From Peptococcaceae bacterium (GTDB lineage: Bacteria; Bacillota; Desulfitobacteriia; Desulfitobacteriales; Syntrophobotulaceae): a stretch of DNA of 64,000 bases. Location of the stretch: NCBI GenBank assembly GCA_009782825.1, contig WRII01000002.1, positions 1 to 64,000 on the forward strand. The letters run 5' to 3'. Positions 1-8,133 of the stretch are shown piece by piece. Position numbers and translations under genes: made by a program. Positions within the stretch are counted from its first letter, which is position 1, and every line of letters begins with the position of its first letter. The notes under the pieces were generated by a model. That model had not been told where the DNA came from and ran no database searches. It worked only from the letters and a program-made list of their open reading frames with translations.

Positions 1-2
1 TG

Positions 3-389
3 TCGTCTTTTATTGGGAAGCCGGCTTTCGAAGAAATATGCAGACAATATGTTATCCGTCAGAATAAGCTAAAAACCTTACCTTTTTTAGCTTCGGATAT
101 TGGGATTTGGTGGGGGAGCGACAGCCGTAAAAAAACAAACGCTGATTTTGATGTGGTGGCGGACAACAGACTTGAGAAAAAGATTCTTCTGTGTGAATGT
201 AAGTGGAAGACTTCCTTGATTGATGTGATGGAGGTCAAGAAACTCATGTCAAAAACCTATTTAATGCCGGACTATGATAACTATCATTTTATGTTTTTTT
301 CAAAGTCATCATACAGTGCCGAATCAAAACGGTTAGAGCATGAAAGTGATAATCTGACGCTGGTGACGCTGGATATGTTGTTTGAGTGA
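3..389 (+). CDS. C-terminal part of an AAA-type ATPase with a DUF234 nuclease-like domain (partial)
   Basis: The reading frame is open from the window edge, so only about 128 C-terminal residues are visible; the P-loop part lies outside. The visible part has the pattern FDVVADN followed about 12 residues later by LLCECKWK. This acidic residue plus ExK arrangement is the restriction-endonuclease-like core of DUF234, the usual tail of archaeal-type AAA ATPases that are widespread in Clostridia. The cellular role of these proteins is not established; some resemble toxin-antitoxin or mobile-element accessory proteins. The frame ends 23 bases before the probable start of the Nif3-like gene. Family assignment is from recognised motif pattern only. 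Confidence 0.6.
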   Translation, partial: SSFIGKPAFEEICRQYVIRQNKLKTLPFLASDIGIWWGSDSRKKTNADFDVVADNRLEKKILLCECKWKTSLIDVMEVKKLMSKTYLMPDYDNYHFMFFSKSSYSAESKRLEHESDNLTLVTLDMLFE

Positions 390-411
390 AGAAAAGATAG
401 GATGTGTAAAC

Positions 412-1566
412 ATGGCTGTTTCCGTGGGGCATATTGCCCGGATCATTGAGGAGAAAGCGCCAAAATCCTGGGCGGCAGAGTGGGATAATGTGGGGTTGTT
501 GGTGGGCGATTATGCTCAAAAGGTAGACAAGGTTCTGGTGGCGCTTGACGGGACCCGGGATGTGGTGGAGGAAGCTGAGGGGGTTGGGGCGCAGCTGATT
601 GTAGCCCATCATCCGTTGATGTTTACCCCTCTGAAAAACTTGCGGGATGATAATCGGCAGGCACGGATTCCTTTAGCGCTGCTGCGGAGTCATATCGCCT
701 ATTACGCGGCTCATACGAATCTGGATCAGTCGGAGTTTTCGCCGAGTCTGAGCTTGGCCAAGCTTGTTGGGGTTTCCCGGCCGGAACTCTTGGACAGTAC
801 GGCGGAACAGCTGTATAAAATAGCCACCTTTGTTCCTGTGGCGGATGCGGAAGTTTTACGGAAAAAATTGGCTCAGGCGGGTGTGGGCAAGGGGTTTGCC
901 AGCGGGGATCATGGAGAATGCTATGAGGAATGTTTCTTCCAGGTTCAGGGGCAGGGAATGTTCCGGGCCACAGTGGGAGCGGATCCCGCCGTCGGCCGGG
1001 TGGGGGAGCTGACTCAGGTGGATGAGATCAGGCTGGAAAGTATTGTGGAGGAGCGGTATTTGTCCCGCGCGGTGCGGACTTTACAGAAAGATCATCCTTA
1101 TGAGGAACCGGCCTTTGATGTGATCAAGCAGGAAACGCCAGGCAGGCTTCATGGGTATGGGGCTGTGGGGGAACTGGCTGAAGCTGTGCCGCTGGGGGTT
1201 TTGTGGACTGAGTTTCTGGAAAAATTGCCGGGGTATCTGGGCCGGGAGTATGATATATCCGCGGTGCGTGTGACGGGGGACTTTGGCCAGCCTATCAGGA
1301 AAGTGGCTGTGGCCAACGGAAGCGCCGGGTCTTTTTTGCCGGCGGTTCTGGGCCGGGGGGCGGATCTTTTCATAACGGGAGATCTGAGTTACCATCAGGT
1401 TCTTGATGCCCTGGAGGAGGGCATAGCGGTTATTGAAATGGGGCACTTTCTCAGCGAGATTCCTATGATGCAGAGCCTGAGGGATTTTTTGACCCAGCGA
1501 AAAGAATTGGCTCAGGTGGAATGGGTGATGAGCCGGAAAAATAAGGGACTGTGGGAAAGGATTTAG
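412..1566 (+). CDS. Nif3-like dinuclear metal center protein (YqfO family)
   Basis: A 384-residue Nif3/YqfO family protein, predicted cytosolic, binding two metal ions. The N-terminal half carries DNVGLLVGD, AHHPLMF and AHTNLDQ; the C-terminal half carries GADLFITGD and the EMGHF histidine region. These supply the expected metal ligands. The 384-residue length fits the longer Gram-positive version, where a PII/CutA-like domain is inserted between the two halves (here roughly residues 130-230). The biochemical function of the family is not settled; GTP cyclohydrolase-like activity has been reported for some members. I chose ATG 412 because the protein then begins MAVSVGHIARIIEEKAP, like the family, with a GATAGGA signal upstream. 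An in-frame TTG at 382, overlapping the previous gene, is the alternative. Confidence 0.9.
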   Translation: MAVSVGHIARIIEEKAPKSWAAEWDNVGLLVGDYAQKVDKVLVALDGTRDVVEEAEGVGAQLIVAHHPLMFTPLKNLRDDNRQARIPLALLRSHIAYYAAHTNLDQSEFSPSLSLAKLVGVSRPELLDSTAEQLYKIATFVPVADAEVLRKKLAQAGVGKGFASGDHGECYEECFFQVQGQGMFRATVGADPAVGRVGELTQVDEIRLESIVEERYLSRAVRTLQKDHPYEEPAFDVIKQETPGRLHGYGAVGELAEAVPLGVLWTEFLEKLPGYLGREYDISAVRVTGDFGQPIRKVAVANGSAGSFLPAVLGRGADLFITGDLSYHQVLDALEEGIAVIEMGHFLSEIPMMQSLRDFLTQRKELAQVEWVMSRKNKGLWERI

Positions 1567-1574
1567 AAGGATAT

Positions 1575-1644
1575 CGCTCAATATCTATCAATATTTATCA
1601 ATATCTATCAATAGATATTGATAAATATTGATAAATATTGAGCG
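1575..1644. repeat. 33-bp near-perfect palindrome between the Nif3-like gene and rnpB
   Basis: Two 33-base arms (1575-1607 and 1612-1644) are complementary with one mismatch and enclose a TCAA loop. The arms are built of repeated ATATTGATA/TATCAATAT units, with a further partial copy after 1644. The element is AT-rich and has no U-run on either side. It could end transcription of the Nif3-like gene or be an unstable simple repeat. Confidence 0.85.
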
Positions 1645-1690
1645 ATATTGATAGATCTTGAGCAGTTATGTTCTGCGGTGTATTCGGCAG

Positions 1691-1719
1691 TTGACTTCTC
1701 TGGTCAAATCCGGTACGCT
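1691..1719 (+). promoter_or_regulatory. Candidate rnpB promoter
   Basis: TTGACT (1691-1696), a 17-base spacer and TACGCT (1714-1719) place a transcription start near 1726, right where the first paired base of RNase P RNA is expected. The -10 is weak (three of six consensus bases). Confidence 0.45.
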
Positions 1720-1727
1720 GTTTACCA

Positions 1728-2194
1728 GCGAAGTCAGTCAGATGATCGCGGGGACAAGTTCTGCAAAGACGTTTCTGAGGAAAGTCCGAGCTCCACAGGG
1801 CAGGGTGCCGGGTAACGCCCGGTAGGGGTGACCCTAAGGAAAGTGCAACAGAGATATACCGCCGTGGGATTTCAAGAATTGACTTCTTGGATTCTGCGGT
1901 AAGGGTGGAAAGGCGAGGTAAGAGCTCACCGGCGGCTAGGTAACTGGTCGGCCCTGCAAACCCCACCTGGAGCAAGACCAAATAGGGGAACGATGGAGTG
2001 GCCCGCTCCGTTCCCGGGTTAGGTCGCATGAGGCTGGCGGTAACGTCAGTCCTAGAGAGATGATCATCGCTTCGCAAAGTTGAGGAATCAACTGCATTGG
2101 GGTATCTGCGTTGGGGTATGACCCACGTTGGGGCGCCCCTTGCGTTGAGATACCGACTGCGAGGAACAGAACTCGGCTTATAGACTGGCTTCGC
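1728..2194 (+). ncRNA. rnpB: RNase P RNA, bacterial type A
   Basis: Catalytic RNA of RNase P, which trims the 5' leader from pre-tRNAs. The 5' core GAGGAAAGTCCGAGCTCC, the CAGGGTGCCGGGTAACGCC segment, AGTGCAACAGAGA and the 3' GGCTTATAGAC element are all present in the right order. The ends are set by pairing of GCGAAGTCAGTC (1728-1739) with GACTGGCTTCGC (2183-2194), the P1 helix. At about 467 bases it is longer than the E. coli RNA; extra sequence lies in the 3' half around 2090-2160. Boundaries are good to a few bases. Confidence 0.93.
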
Positions 2195-2233
2195 TTTTAT
2201 GAGTCCCTTATGGACTTTTGAGGAGAGGTGTTT

Positions 2234-3082
2234 ATGGAGAAACGAAAGAGGTGGGCGTCTGATATTTTGAACAAATTTTTGGATAAAATTATAGACCGGA
2301 TTTTGACGCTCGTTATTTCTGTCGTGATCGTTCCGTGGATCATGTCGTTGGCCGGGATTTTTTCCTTGGCCGGAGTGTTTTCTCTTGTAAAAGTCACAGA
2401 GGAGAATAATTCTTTTTATTGGATTGTGCTTTTTGTGGCAATGCTTATCATCACCATATCCGCAAGTACTGTTTTATCCATATTCCTATATAGAAAATTA
2501 AAAAGAATTTACAGAAGGCATGAGTTCAAATTTGGAGTGTTTGAATCTGAATTAAACTTCCCGATAAGCGGAGATTATATAACTCAAAATATATATTTTA
2601 CCTATCGGGTTCTCTGTGATAAATTAAATTCTATTCCTCATTGTTTTGTATGGACAGGGGGAGGCATCAAAAATGTCAGGCTGGACAATGAATCTGAAGA
2701 AAGAGGATATGCTTTGGATCTATCACGTTTGCATGAAAAACTATCGGTCATAAAAATAAATTTCCCGGAAACAAAATTTCGCGACGATACAGGTGAGATA
2801 AGATTTATCATGGATTTAGAGCGAGGGGAGGACATGAAACCTTGCTTGCGGAAGAATATGAATTTCCAAACGGACACGCTGACCTTGCGTGTCAGAGCTC
2901 CCAATGGACTCATCAAAAATGCGAAACCCTATGCCTATACGTCTCTCGAAAATAAAGAGATTAGATTAGATGAAGAAAAATTAACGAAGAAAGAGTCCCA
3001 TCCTGAGATCAAAGAATATGAGTACAAAGAAGAAGATCCAATCCTATCGTATTCTTACGCAATTAGATGGTCTTTTGAATAA
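2234..3082 (+). CDS. Two-transmembrane protein with a soluble C-terminal domain, unknown function
   Basis: A 282-residue protein I do not recognise. Residues about 20-55 (ILTLVISVVIVPWIMSL onward) and 62-90 (IVLFVAMLIITISASTV) form two membrane helices, followed by a basic stretch and a soluble domain of about 190 residues with alternating hydrophobic patterns typical of beta structure, ending in a charged tail. This 2TM-plus-beta-domain layout is shared by several membrane effector families, but no partner enzyme (for example a CD-NTase) is adjacent, so I do not assign one. ATG 2234 sits 8 bases after AGGAG; a GTG at 2228 overlaps that signal and is less likely. Codon use is AT-richer than the neighbours, suggesting possible acquisition. 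Confidence 0.7.
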   Translation: MEKRKRWASDILNKFLDKIIDRILTLVISVVIVPWIMSLAGIFSLAGVFSLVKVTEENNSFYWIVLFVAMLIITISASTVLSIFLYRKLKRIYRRHEFKFGVFESELNFPISGDYITQNIYFTYRVLCDKLNSIPHCFVWTGGGIKNVRLDNESEERGYALDLSRLHEKLSVIKINFPETKFRDDTGEIRFIMDLERGEDMKPCLRKNMNFQTDTLTLRVRAPNGLIKNAKPYAYTSLENKEIRLDEEKLTKKESHPEIKEYEYKEEDPILSYSYAIRWSFE

Positions 3083-3209
3083 AAGTGTTGAATTTGGGGC
3101 AGTATAAAGGACGTTTCGGTCGTGGCTTTCTTTTGTGCAGCTTAACCCTTAGATCGGTGTGGCAGCCTGAATCTTGACTTGTAATGCCATTCTTGATATA
3201 GTTGCCATA

Positions 3210-3414
3210 GGTTGTCCTTTTTCATAGGATGTTATAGAAAGATTAATAGAATAACAGAAGGGTTTGGGTGAATGAAATGTTTGAAGATTAGATGATCCAA
3301 AACTATTCTGACTTTGAGTTACAGTCCCTTAACATGGGGGATCAACATCATAAGGGCAGGAGCCTGTCGTGCTAACAAATCCGTTTGTGTTTTGTTAGCA
3401 TTTTTATTTTTTTT
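3210..3414 (+). ncRNA. Possible small RNA ending in an intrinsic terminator
   Basis: The 424 bases between the 2TM gene and the S41 gene contain no good reading frame but end in a clear terminator (3370-3414), although the upstream gene stopped about 290 bases earlier. Internal hairpins are visible, such as CCCTTA/TAAGGG near 3328-3352. A weak promoter-like TTGTCC..TATAGA (3212-3238, 15-base spacer) could start it. I could not match it to 6S RNA, tmRNA, SRP RNA or a known riboswitch. The 5' end is a guess. Confidence 0.3.
3370..3414 (+). terminator. Intrinsic terminator
   Basis: Stem TGCTAACAAA (3370-3379) pairs perfectly with TTTGTTAGCA (3391-3400) and is followed by a long T-rich run to 3414. 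Confidence 0.85.
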
Positions 3415-3506
3415 GAGAATGAGTGCCGGAGAAATGGAGAATAGTAAATAGGGATCTTTATATAGGCATGCGATCTTTATATAGGGAATGAAAGGAAGAG
3501 GCGGAT

Positions 3507-5309
3507 ATGCTTGGGGGAACGATAAAAAGGAAGTTTTGGGGGAGAGGATCCCTGCTTTGTATAGGGACTCTTTTGGGTCTTCTGATCAGCGTTTTGGGAG
3601 CACTATGGGGACTCAATGGATGGCTGGCGGCTTATCAAGGGGCCGAGGGATGGGCTGGAAAAAACGGATCGGCGGGCAAAAATGGAGTGCCTGAGGAAAC
3701 CCTTGCGGAAAGTTCTGTACTGCGAGATCCTCCTAAGAAGGCGGATAAAAATGATAGTGTCATTGTGGAAGAGGTGCGCGGTATCATTCAAACGCAGTAT
3801 CCGTTGGAAATCCCGCCTGGCGTTATGGACGCCGCGTCTATTGATGATATGCTGCTCGCGCTGGGAGATCCTTACGCGTGCTATATGACACAGCGGGAAT
3901 TTACGGATCTCATGGATGTTATCAATATGTCCTTTGAAGGGATTGGTGTGGCTTTGGAAGCCCACAGGGATGGCCTGGTGGTTTCGAAAGTCTATCAAGG
4001 GAGTTCTGCGGCGGAAGCAGGGCTGTGTCCCGGCGATGTTATTGTGAGTGTGGATGGTATAGATTTTGGGGGTATGAGCCTGGGAGAATCCCTCTCTCTC
4101 CTGAAAGGAAAAGCGGGGACTTGGATAGAACTGAGTTACTGCCGCGGGACGGAACGGATGACGGCGCATCTCGAGCGCCGGGTTGTCATCTTGCCTCAAG
4201 TGGAGGGGGAGATTTCCGGGTCAGTGGGCTATATTACCTTATCTTCTTTTGGGGCGGATGTGGATCAGGAGTTTCTGAAGGTGGTACAGACACTGCGCGG
4301 TCAGGGGGCCGAGTCCTGGATTCTTGACTTGAGAGGTAATGGAGGAGGTTTGGTGGAGTCGGCTTTGACGATGCTGGGGTTCTTTATTGGGGACAGTGAT
4401 GCTGTCCTGTGGCAAACATCCAAGGAAACGGCTATGGAGAAGGCTGTTCGTCAGGCAGTGTCTCTAGATGAGCCCCTGATTATCTTGTCCAATGAGATGA
4501 CAGCCAGTGCCTCGGAAATTGTCATTGGAGCGTTAAGGGATTATGAGAAAGCTTCTGTCTTGGGCGGAAGGTCATATGGGTCAGGGCGGTTTAAGCAGAT
4601 TTACTCGCTGTCTAATGGCGATTATTTTATGATGACGGTTTCACAATTTCTTACGCCGATACATAAAGTTCCTGTGGACTTTGTGGGGCTGGCTCCGGAT
4701 ATCCGGCTTTCTGACGAAGATGCGGAGAAGGCGGCGATGCTTCTGTTAAAAAGTGGAACGGACCAGGACAAGGAAAAGGCCCAGGACAAGGCCCAGGACA
4801 AGGCCCAGGACAAGACCCAGGATCAGACAGGGTATCTCAAATGGGAGATAGGCGCGCAGTCTTTCTGTGTGAATTTGGCCGACTGGCGCAAGGAAGATAA
4901 TTGGCGTGTGGGACAGACGTTAATGGATCAGTGTTTCGGAAGCACGCTGATGAGTGTAGGCAGCGTTCAGGGCTGGCTGCCTATAAGTGAGGAGGATCTG
5001 GCGGATAGGTGGCGGATCTATTATCCGGGTTATCAGCTTTTAGGGTTTCGGGATATGGCTGAAACGGAACCGATTCTGATAGAAACGTCTTTGCCGGAGG
5101 GTTTGGAGTCTTGTTTGGATCATGCTGAACTCATTGATGAGGCCAGCGGCCGCAGGATAGATGTGCGGTGTATTTTGAAGGATCAGGGGTTGGAGGTTTC
5201 CCCCCAGGAGGGGTTGGCCTCTGATGGCGTCTATTGGTTGATTATTGAAAATGGAGAGGGGCAGGGAGGCATTGGAGTTTTGAATGGGGTGGAACCGGTG
5301 GAACCTTGA
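3507..5309 (+). CDS. S41-family (CtpA-like) PDZ protease homologue lacking the catalytic lysine
   Basis: 600 residues: N-terminal anchor (about residues 15-38), a CtpA-type helical region, a PDZ domain (about 130-210, with the GIGVAL and PGDVIVSVDG motifs), then the S41 core (about 225-405). C-terminal processing proteases use a Ser-Lys pair 25 residues apart. The serine is present in TASASEI (Ser334), but the lysine position, normally in GKG, reads YGSGRF with Ser359; the nearest lysine is residue 363. The protein is therefore either inactive or uses another base. Residues about 415-435 are a QDKA-type repeat linker, and a C-terminal region of about 165 residues matches no domain I recognise. 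Predicted extracytoplasmic. ATG 3507 follows AGGAAGAGG. Confidence 0.85.
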   Translation: MLGGTIKRKFWGRGSLLCIGTLLGLLISVLGALWGLNGWLAAYQGAEGWAGKNGSAGKNGVPEETLAESSVLRDPPKKADKNDSVIVEEVRGIIQTQYPLEIPPGVMDAASIDDMLLALGDPYACYMTQREFTDLMDVINMSFEGIGVALEAHRDGLVVSKVYQGSSAAEAGLCPGDVIVSVDGIDFGGMSLGESLSLLKGKAGTWIELSYCRGTERMTAHLERRVVILPQVEGEISGSVGYITLSSFGADVDQEFLKVVQTLRGQGAESWILDLRGNGGGLVESALTMLGFFIGDSDAVLWQTSKETAMEKAVRQAVSLDEPLIILSNEMTASASEIVIGALRDYEKASVLGGRSYGSGRFKQIYSLSNGDYFMMTVSQFLTPIHKVPVDFVGLAPDIRLSDEDAEKAAMLLLKSGTDQDKEKAQDKAQDKAQDKTQDQTGYLKWEIGAQSFCVNLADWRKEDNWRVGQTLMDQCFGSTLMSVGSVQGWLPISEEDLADRWRIYYPGYQLLGFRDMAETEPILIETSLPEGLESCLDHAELIDEASGRRIDVRCILKDQGLEVSPQEGLASDGVYWLIIENGEGQGGIGVLNGVEPVEP

Positions 5310-5374
5310 ATGAGTGGATCCTTGGCCATGTTCATGTGAATAGTTTATCGTATTTCTGCTGGGGCAGCAAAGGT

Positions 5375-5383
5375 TGGTATAAT
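5375..5383 (+). promoter_or_regulatory. Extended -10 promoter for the AEC transporter gene
   Basis: TGGTATAAT matches the TGnTATAAT extended -10 form 49 bases before the start codon; no good -35 is seen. Confidence 0.45.
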
Positions 5384-5431
5384 GAAACAGAACTTATCTT
5401 ATACTTTTTGTTTTTCTGGAGGGGATGATAT

Positions 5432-6379
5432 ATGGAATGGCTCATCGGGAAAATTATCGGCATTTTCTTCATTATTTTTATCGGTTATGCCACAACCAAA
5501 ATAGGCTGGATTCAGCCTATCGCCACCAAATCCCTCAATAAGATCCTCCTCAATATCGCCTTGCCCAGCCTCATTCTTTACACGATAACCCATCAAGATA
5601 TGCGGGAAGGGATTTGGCTTCTGATTTACTGGGTATTGGGCGCCCTTACTGTCGTTTATGCGGCTTCCACCCTCATTGGCCGTCTGTTAACAAAGCTGTG
5701 CCGGGTTGAGGATAACGACTGTGGCATTTATACCTATTCCTTGACCTATACAAACAATTCTTTTCTAGGGCTGCCTGTCGCGCAAATTATCTTTGGCACA
5801 GCCTCCGAAGGGTTTTTTCTGATGGTTATAGGTAGTATTCTAAGTATGTTTTTAATGTTTTCTATTGGTATCATGACTCTGACACAAAATCATGGACGAA
5901 AACGGACACTTAAAGAAACTCTTAACCTCATGTTAAATGTTCCTGTCTGTACAGCCTTGCTTGGCGTTGTTCTGCTGCTTCTGAATGTTCAGCTGCCTGC
6001 TGTAGTCAATGATATACTTTCTTTACTGGGCAGCATGGTGGCTCCGCTCTCTATGCTCATTATCGGTGTGCAATTAGCGAGAAGCCACGCCCGTGGCGTT
6101 TTCAGGGAAATAAGGTATTATGGGGTCGCAGTCCTGCGCCTGATCGCCATACCTGGGATCCTATATATCCTTCTGACATTACTCCACGCACCGCCACTGG
6201 CCACGGCTATCCTTGTCCTAACAGCAGCCATGCCTTCCGCAGTTGCAGTAGTCGTCTTCGCAGAAGAATATGGCAAGAATGCGGAACTCGCTGCGGGAAT
6301 CGTGTTTATTACCACACTCTTTTCCATCATCACGCTGCCCGTTGCGCTGACACTGATGACCCCGCTTTTCAATGGCTAA
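5432..6379 (+). CDS. AEC family transporter (auxin efflux carrier / malate permease type)
   Basis: 315 residues, almost entirely hydrophobic, with about ten membrane helices arranged as two five-helix halves separated by a basic loop near residue 155 (HGRKRTLKE). The family exports or imports carboxylates such as malate or 2-hydroxycarboxylates; substrate cannot be predicted here. The family features SLPSLIL-like first-half helix and TYTNNSFLGLPVAQ are visible. The start is supported by GGAGGGG 8 bases upstream. The stop codon TAA (6377-6379) is the first three bases of a dispersed repeat element, so the 3' end of this gene may have been defined by repeat insertion. Confidence 0.88.
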   Translation: MEWLIGKIIGIFFIIFIGYATTKIGWIQPIATKSLNKILLNIALPSLILYTITHQDMREGIWLLIYWVLGALTVVYAASTLIGRLLTKLCRVEDNDCGIYTYSLTYTNNSFLGLPVAQIIFGTASEGFFLMVIGSILSMFLMFSIGIMTLTQNHGRKRTLKETLNLMLNVPVCTALLGVVLLLLNVQLPAVVNDILSLLGSMVAPLSMLIIGVQLARSHARGVFREIRYYGVAVLRLIAIPGILYILLTLLHAPPLATAILVLTAAMPSAVAVVVFAEEYGKNAELAAGIVFITTLFSIITLPVALTLMTPLFNG

Positions 6380-6476
6380 CGCGGGCTTTGCCCGCAAGTG
6401 GTCAGTGATCAGGGGTTAGTGGTCAGTATTGGATTTTCTTGTTTTTTATTGACACTTTGCGTCCCTAAGTGACTAA
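6377..6476 (+). repeat. Dispersed TAACGCGGGC repeat, copy A
   Basis: Begins TAACGCGGGCTTTGCCCGC (a GCGGGC/GCCCGC hairpin), then AAGTGGTCAGTGATCAG-type direct units and ATTGGATTTT.., closely matching copy B at 43560 for about 100 bases. Its first TAA is the stop codon of the AEC transporter. Confidence 0.9.
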
Positions 6477-6527
6477 GAGCGATTTTTAGGAAATATCGTC
6501 GGAGTTGATCAGAGTTTAGGATTGTCA

Positions 6528-6556
6528 TTCCCAGCCAATAGCTCATCTGCTATAAT
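6528..6556 (+). promoter_or_regulatory. Promoter of the metalloprotease-peptide pair
   Basis: TTCCCA (6528-6533), 17-base spacer, TATAAT (6551-6556). The -10 is perfect and the -35 matches four of six positions. Confidence 0.6.
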
Positions 6557-6637
6557 ATATCGCAGGCACATATCATAGCAAGTGGGGCAACTCTCATGAA
6601 ATGGTAGTATGTACCACGAACAAGGAGGATAACTAAC

Positions 6638-7792
6638 ATGGTTGATGAGCGGTTTGAATTGCTATCGCTTGTGTTTCGGCTTGCGGAAAGCCCGGGATAT
6701 TGCGATAAGTTCACAGATTATCAACTTGAACTCTCTTCTGTATTTGATTCCTTCAAGAACCATGCTGCTGTCGTTTATGCCTCTAAGCTTCTGTTGGGGT
6801 ATGATGCGGTTTTCAAGTTTTCGGTTCATATTGTTAAAGACGGTGACACCTTCATTTTCATGCCTGATATTGATTCTTTGTTGGAGGATGGACGATGGAC
6901 ACAGGAGTCTGCCGCGGAATTTCTGCCGCTGTTGAATGACTTTTACAAGCACGCAGAATTCTGCGGGTTTTTCGAAGCCCATGTGCCCTTTTATAATAGC
7001 GAAACCCAGAGTTTTATAGAAAATACCTATTCCGCCTTGGATTTGGAATGGTTTCGGCCCTATGCCAATCCGGAGAATTTGCGCTGTATTATTACCCCTT
7101 CCTCAAGCAGACAAAACAACTCTGCAACTGTGAATCACAAAATTGTCTATGGCGCGGTATGTCCGAATGTAAGCACCAGAACTCTTGTTCACGAATATTG
7201 CCATAGTTTTGCGAATCCTATGGCTTTATCATGGTACGCCGATAATGCTGAGTTTAGGCAGTGGTGCGATGATTCTGTAAACACTGAAGCGTGGCCGATG
7301 TATTCAACTGGCGATATTATGGCGAGAGAATATGTGACTCGCGGGTATGAAGTCTTGTATATGGTTGAACATAGTAAGATTCCGTTGCCGTTTCTGCTGG
7401 CGTGGCACCAGGGTTTAGGCTTTTCTTATATAGAAGATGTATACGCGATGATCACACCCCATGTGAAGATGGAAGCCGATGCTGACAAAATCAGGGCGAT
7501 TCTGGGCGTCTCATATGAAATGGGGCCGGAACAGAAAACGACTCTTGAGGATAGAAATATAACATGGCGCTGCTTGGCTCTATCAGAGCCGCTGCCCTAC
7601 GACTTTCATCCTTCCGTGACGTATTGCGGCAATATGATTCCCAGCCAGACAGGAGATGTGATGTATGTGGATGACGCATACTTGCGGTTTGATATTGGGG
7701 AAGCTAAACTTCAAGAGAATAAGGGAATGCGGCTGTATTACCGGATATCTGTGAAGAATAAGGCTGGGAGGTGCTTTCATGGAAGAATTTGA
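6638..7792 (+). CDS. Putative zinc metalloprotease with HExxH motif (DUF4932-like)
   Basis: 384 residues, no signal peptide or membrane helix, so probably cytosolic. The zinc-binding motif is in LVHEYCHSFANPM (about residues 186-198), the HE[FY]xHSFxNP form seen in DUF4932-type proteins. A likely third ligand is a Glu further on (AREYVTRGYE region). N-terminal residues about 1-150 are family-specific. AAGGAGG at 6623-6628 sets ATG 6638. The last 14 bases overlap the start of a double-glycine peptide gene, so the two are translationally coupled and probably act together; processing of that peptide is a plausible role but is inference. Base composition is slightly AT-richer than the housekeeping genes. 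Confidence 0.65.
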   Translation: MVDERFELLSLVFRLAESPGYCDKFTDYQLELSSVFDSFKNHAAVVYASKLLLGYDAVFKFSVHIVKDGDTFIFMPDIDSLLEDGRWTQESAAEFLPLLNDFYKHAEFCGFFEAHVPFYNSETQSFIENTYSALDLEWFRPYANPENLRCIITPSSSRQNNSATVNHKIVYGAVCPNVSTRTLVHEYCHSFANPMALSWYADNAEFRQWCDDSVNTEAWPMYSTGDIMAREYVTRGYEVLYMVEHSKIPLPFLLAWHQGLGFSYIEDVYAMITPHVKMEADADKIRAILGVSYEMGPEQKTTLEDRNITWRCLALSEPLPYDFHPSVTYCGNMIPSQTGDVMYVDDAYLRFDIGEAKLQENKGMRLYYRISVKNKAGRCFHGRI

Positions 7793-7979
7793 TGATGTGG
7801 CGGCGAAGAAAATTGACGCCTTGTTGAGGGTGATCTCTGAAGCGGATAAATTCGGAAAAACCCCTGATATATTATTGGATGAGGAACTTGACGCGGTTAC
7901 CGGGGGAGTTGCGATCCCCGATTATCAGAGGTTTTTGCAGTATGTCCGTGAGCGCAGAGAGAAAGAACAAGATGAATAA
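7779..7979 (+). CDS. Small peptide with a double-glycine leader, possible RiPP or bacteriocin-like precursor
   Basis: 66 residues. The first 43 are an acidic, helix-prone leader ending LLDEELDAVTGG, which matches the L..EEL..V.GG consensus before the cleavage site of double-glycine leaders. The remaining 23 residues (VAIPDYQRFLQYVRERREKE then QDE) would be the mature part: short, strongly charged and lacking Cys, so not a typical lanthipeptide core. A GGGAGG signal precedes ATG 7779, and the gene overlaps the metalloprotease by 14 bases. No transporter or modifying enzyme is next to it. It could instead be a regulatory or substrate peptide for the upstream protease. Confidence 0.6.
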   Translation: MEEFDDVAAKKIDALLRVISEADKFGKTPDILLDEELDAVTGGVAIPDYQRFLQYVRERREKEQDE

Positions 7980-8040
7980 TTGAGTGTACAAAACGGCTTC
8001 GTGGTAGTTTTTAATTTTAAGACAGGAGCAAGAAACAGGA

Positions 8041-8080
8041 TAAAGCCGGGGAGGGTTATTTCGTGCCATCCCCAGCTTTA
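8041..8080. terminator. Putative bidirectional terminator between convergent genes
   Basis: TAAAGCCGGGGA (8041-8052) pairs with TCCCCAGCTTTA (8069-8080) with one mismatch, between the + strand peptide gene and the - strand low-complexity protein gene. T-runs are poor. Confidence 0.5.
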
Positions 8081-8133
8081 CTTCTAATTCGATGAACAGC
8101 AATGGGCGATAGGTGAAACGGGGACGGAGGGGC

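Noticed and set aside
1081-1581. Long minus-strand frame opposite the Nif3-like gene
   Set aside because: Mirror of a clearly coding gene; basic, Pro/His-rich translation and no ribosome binding site.
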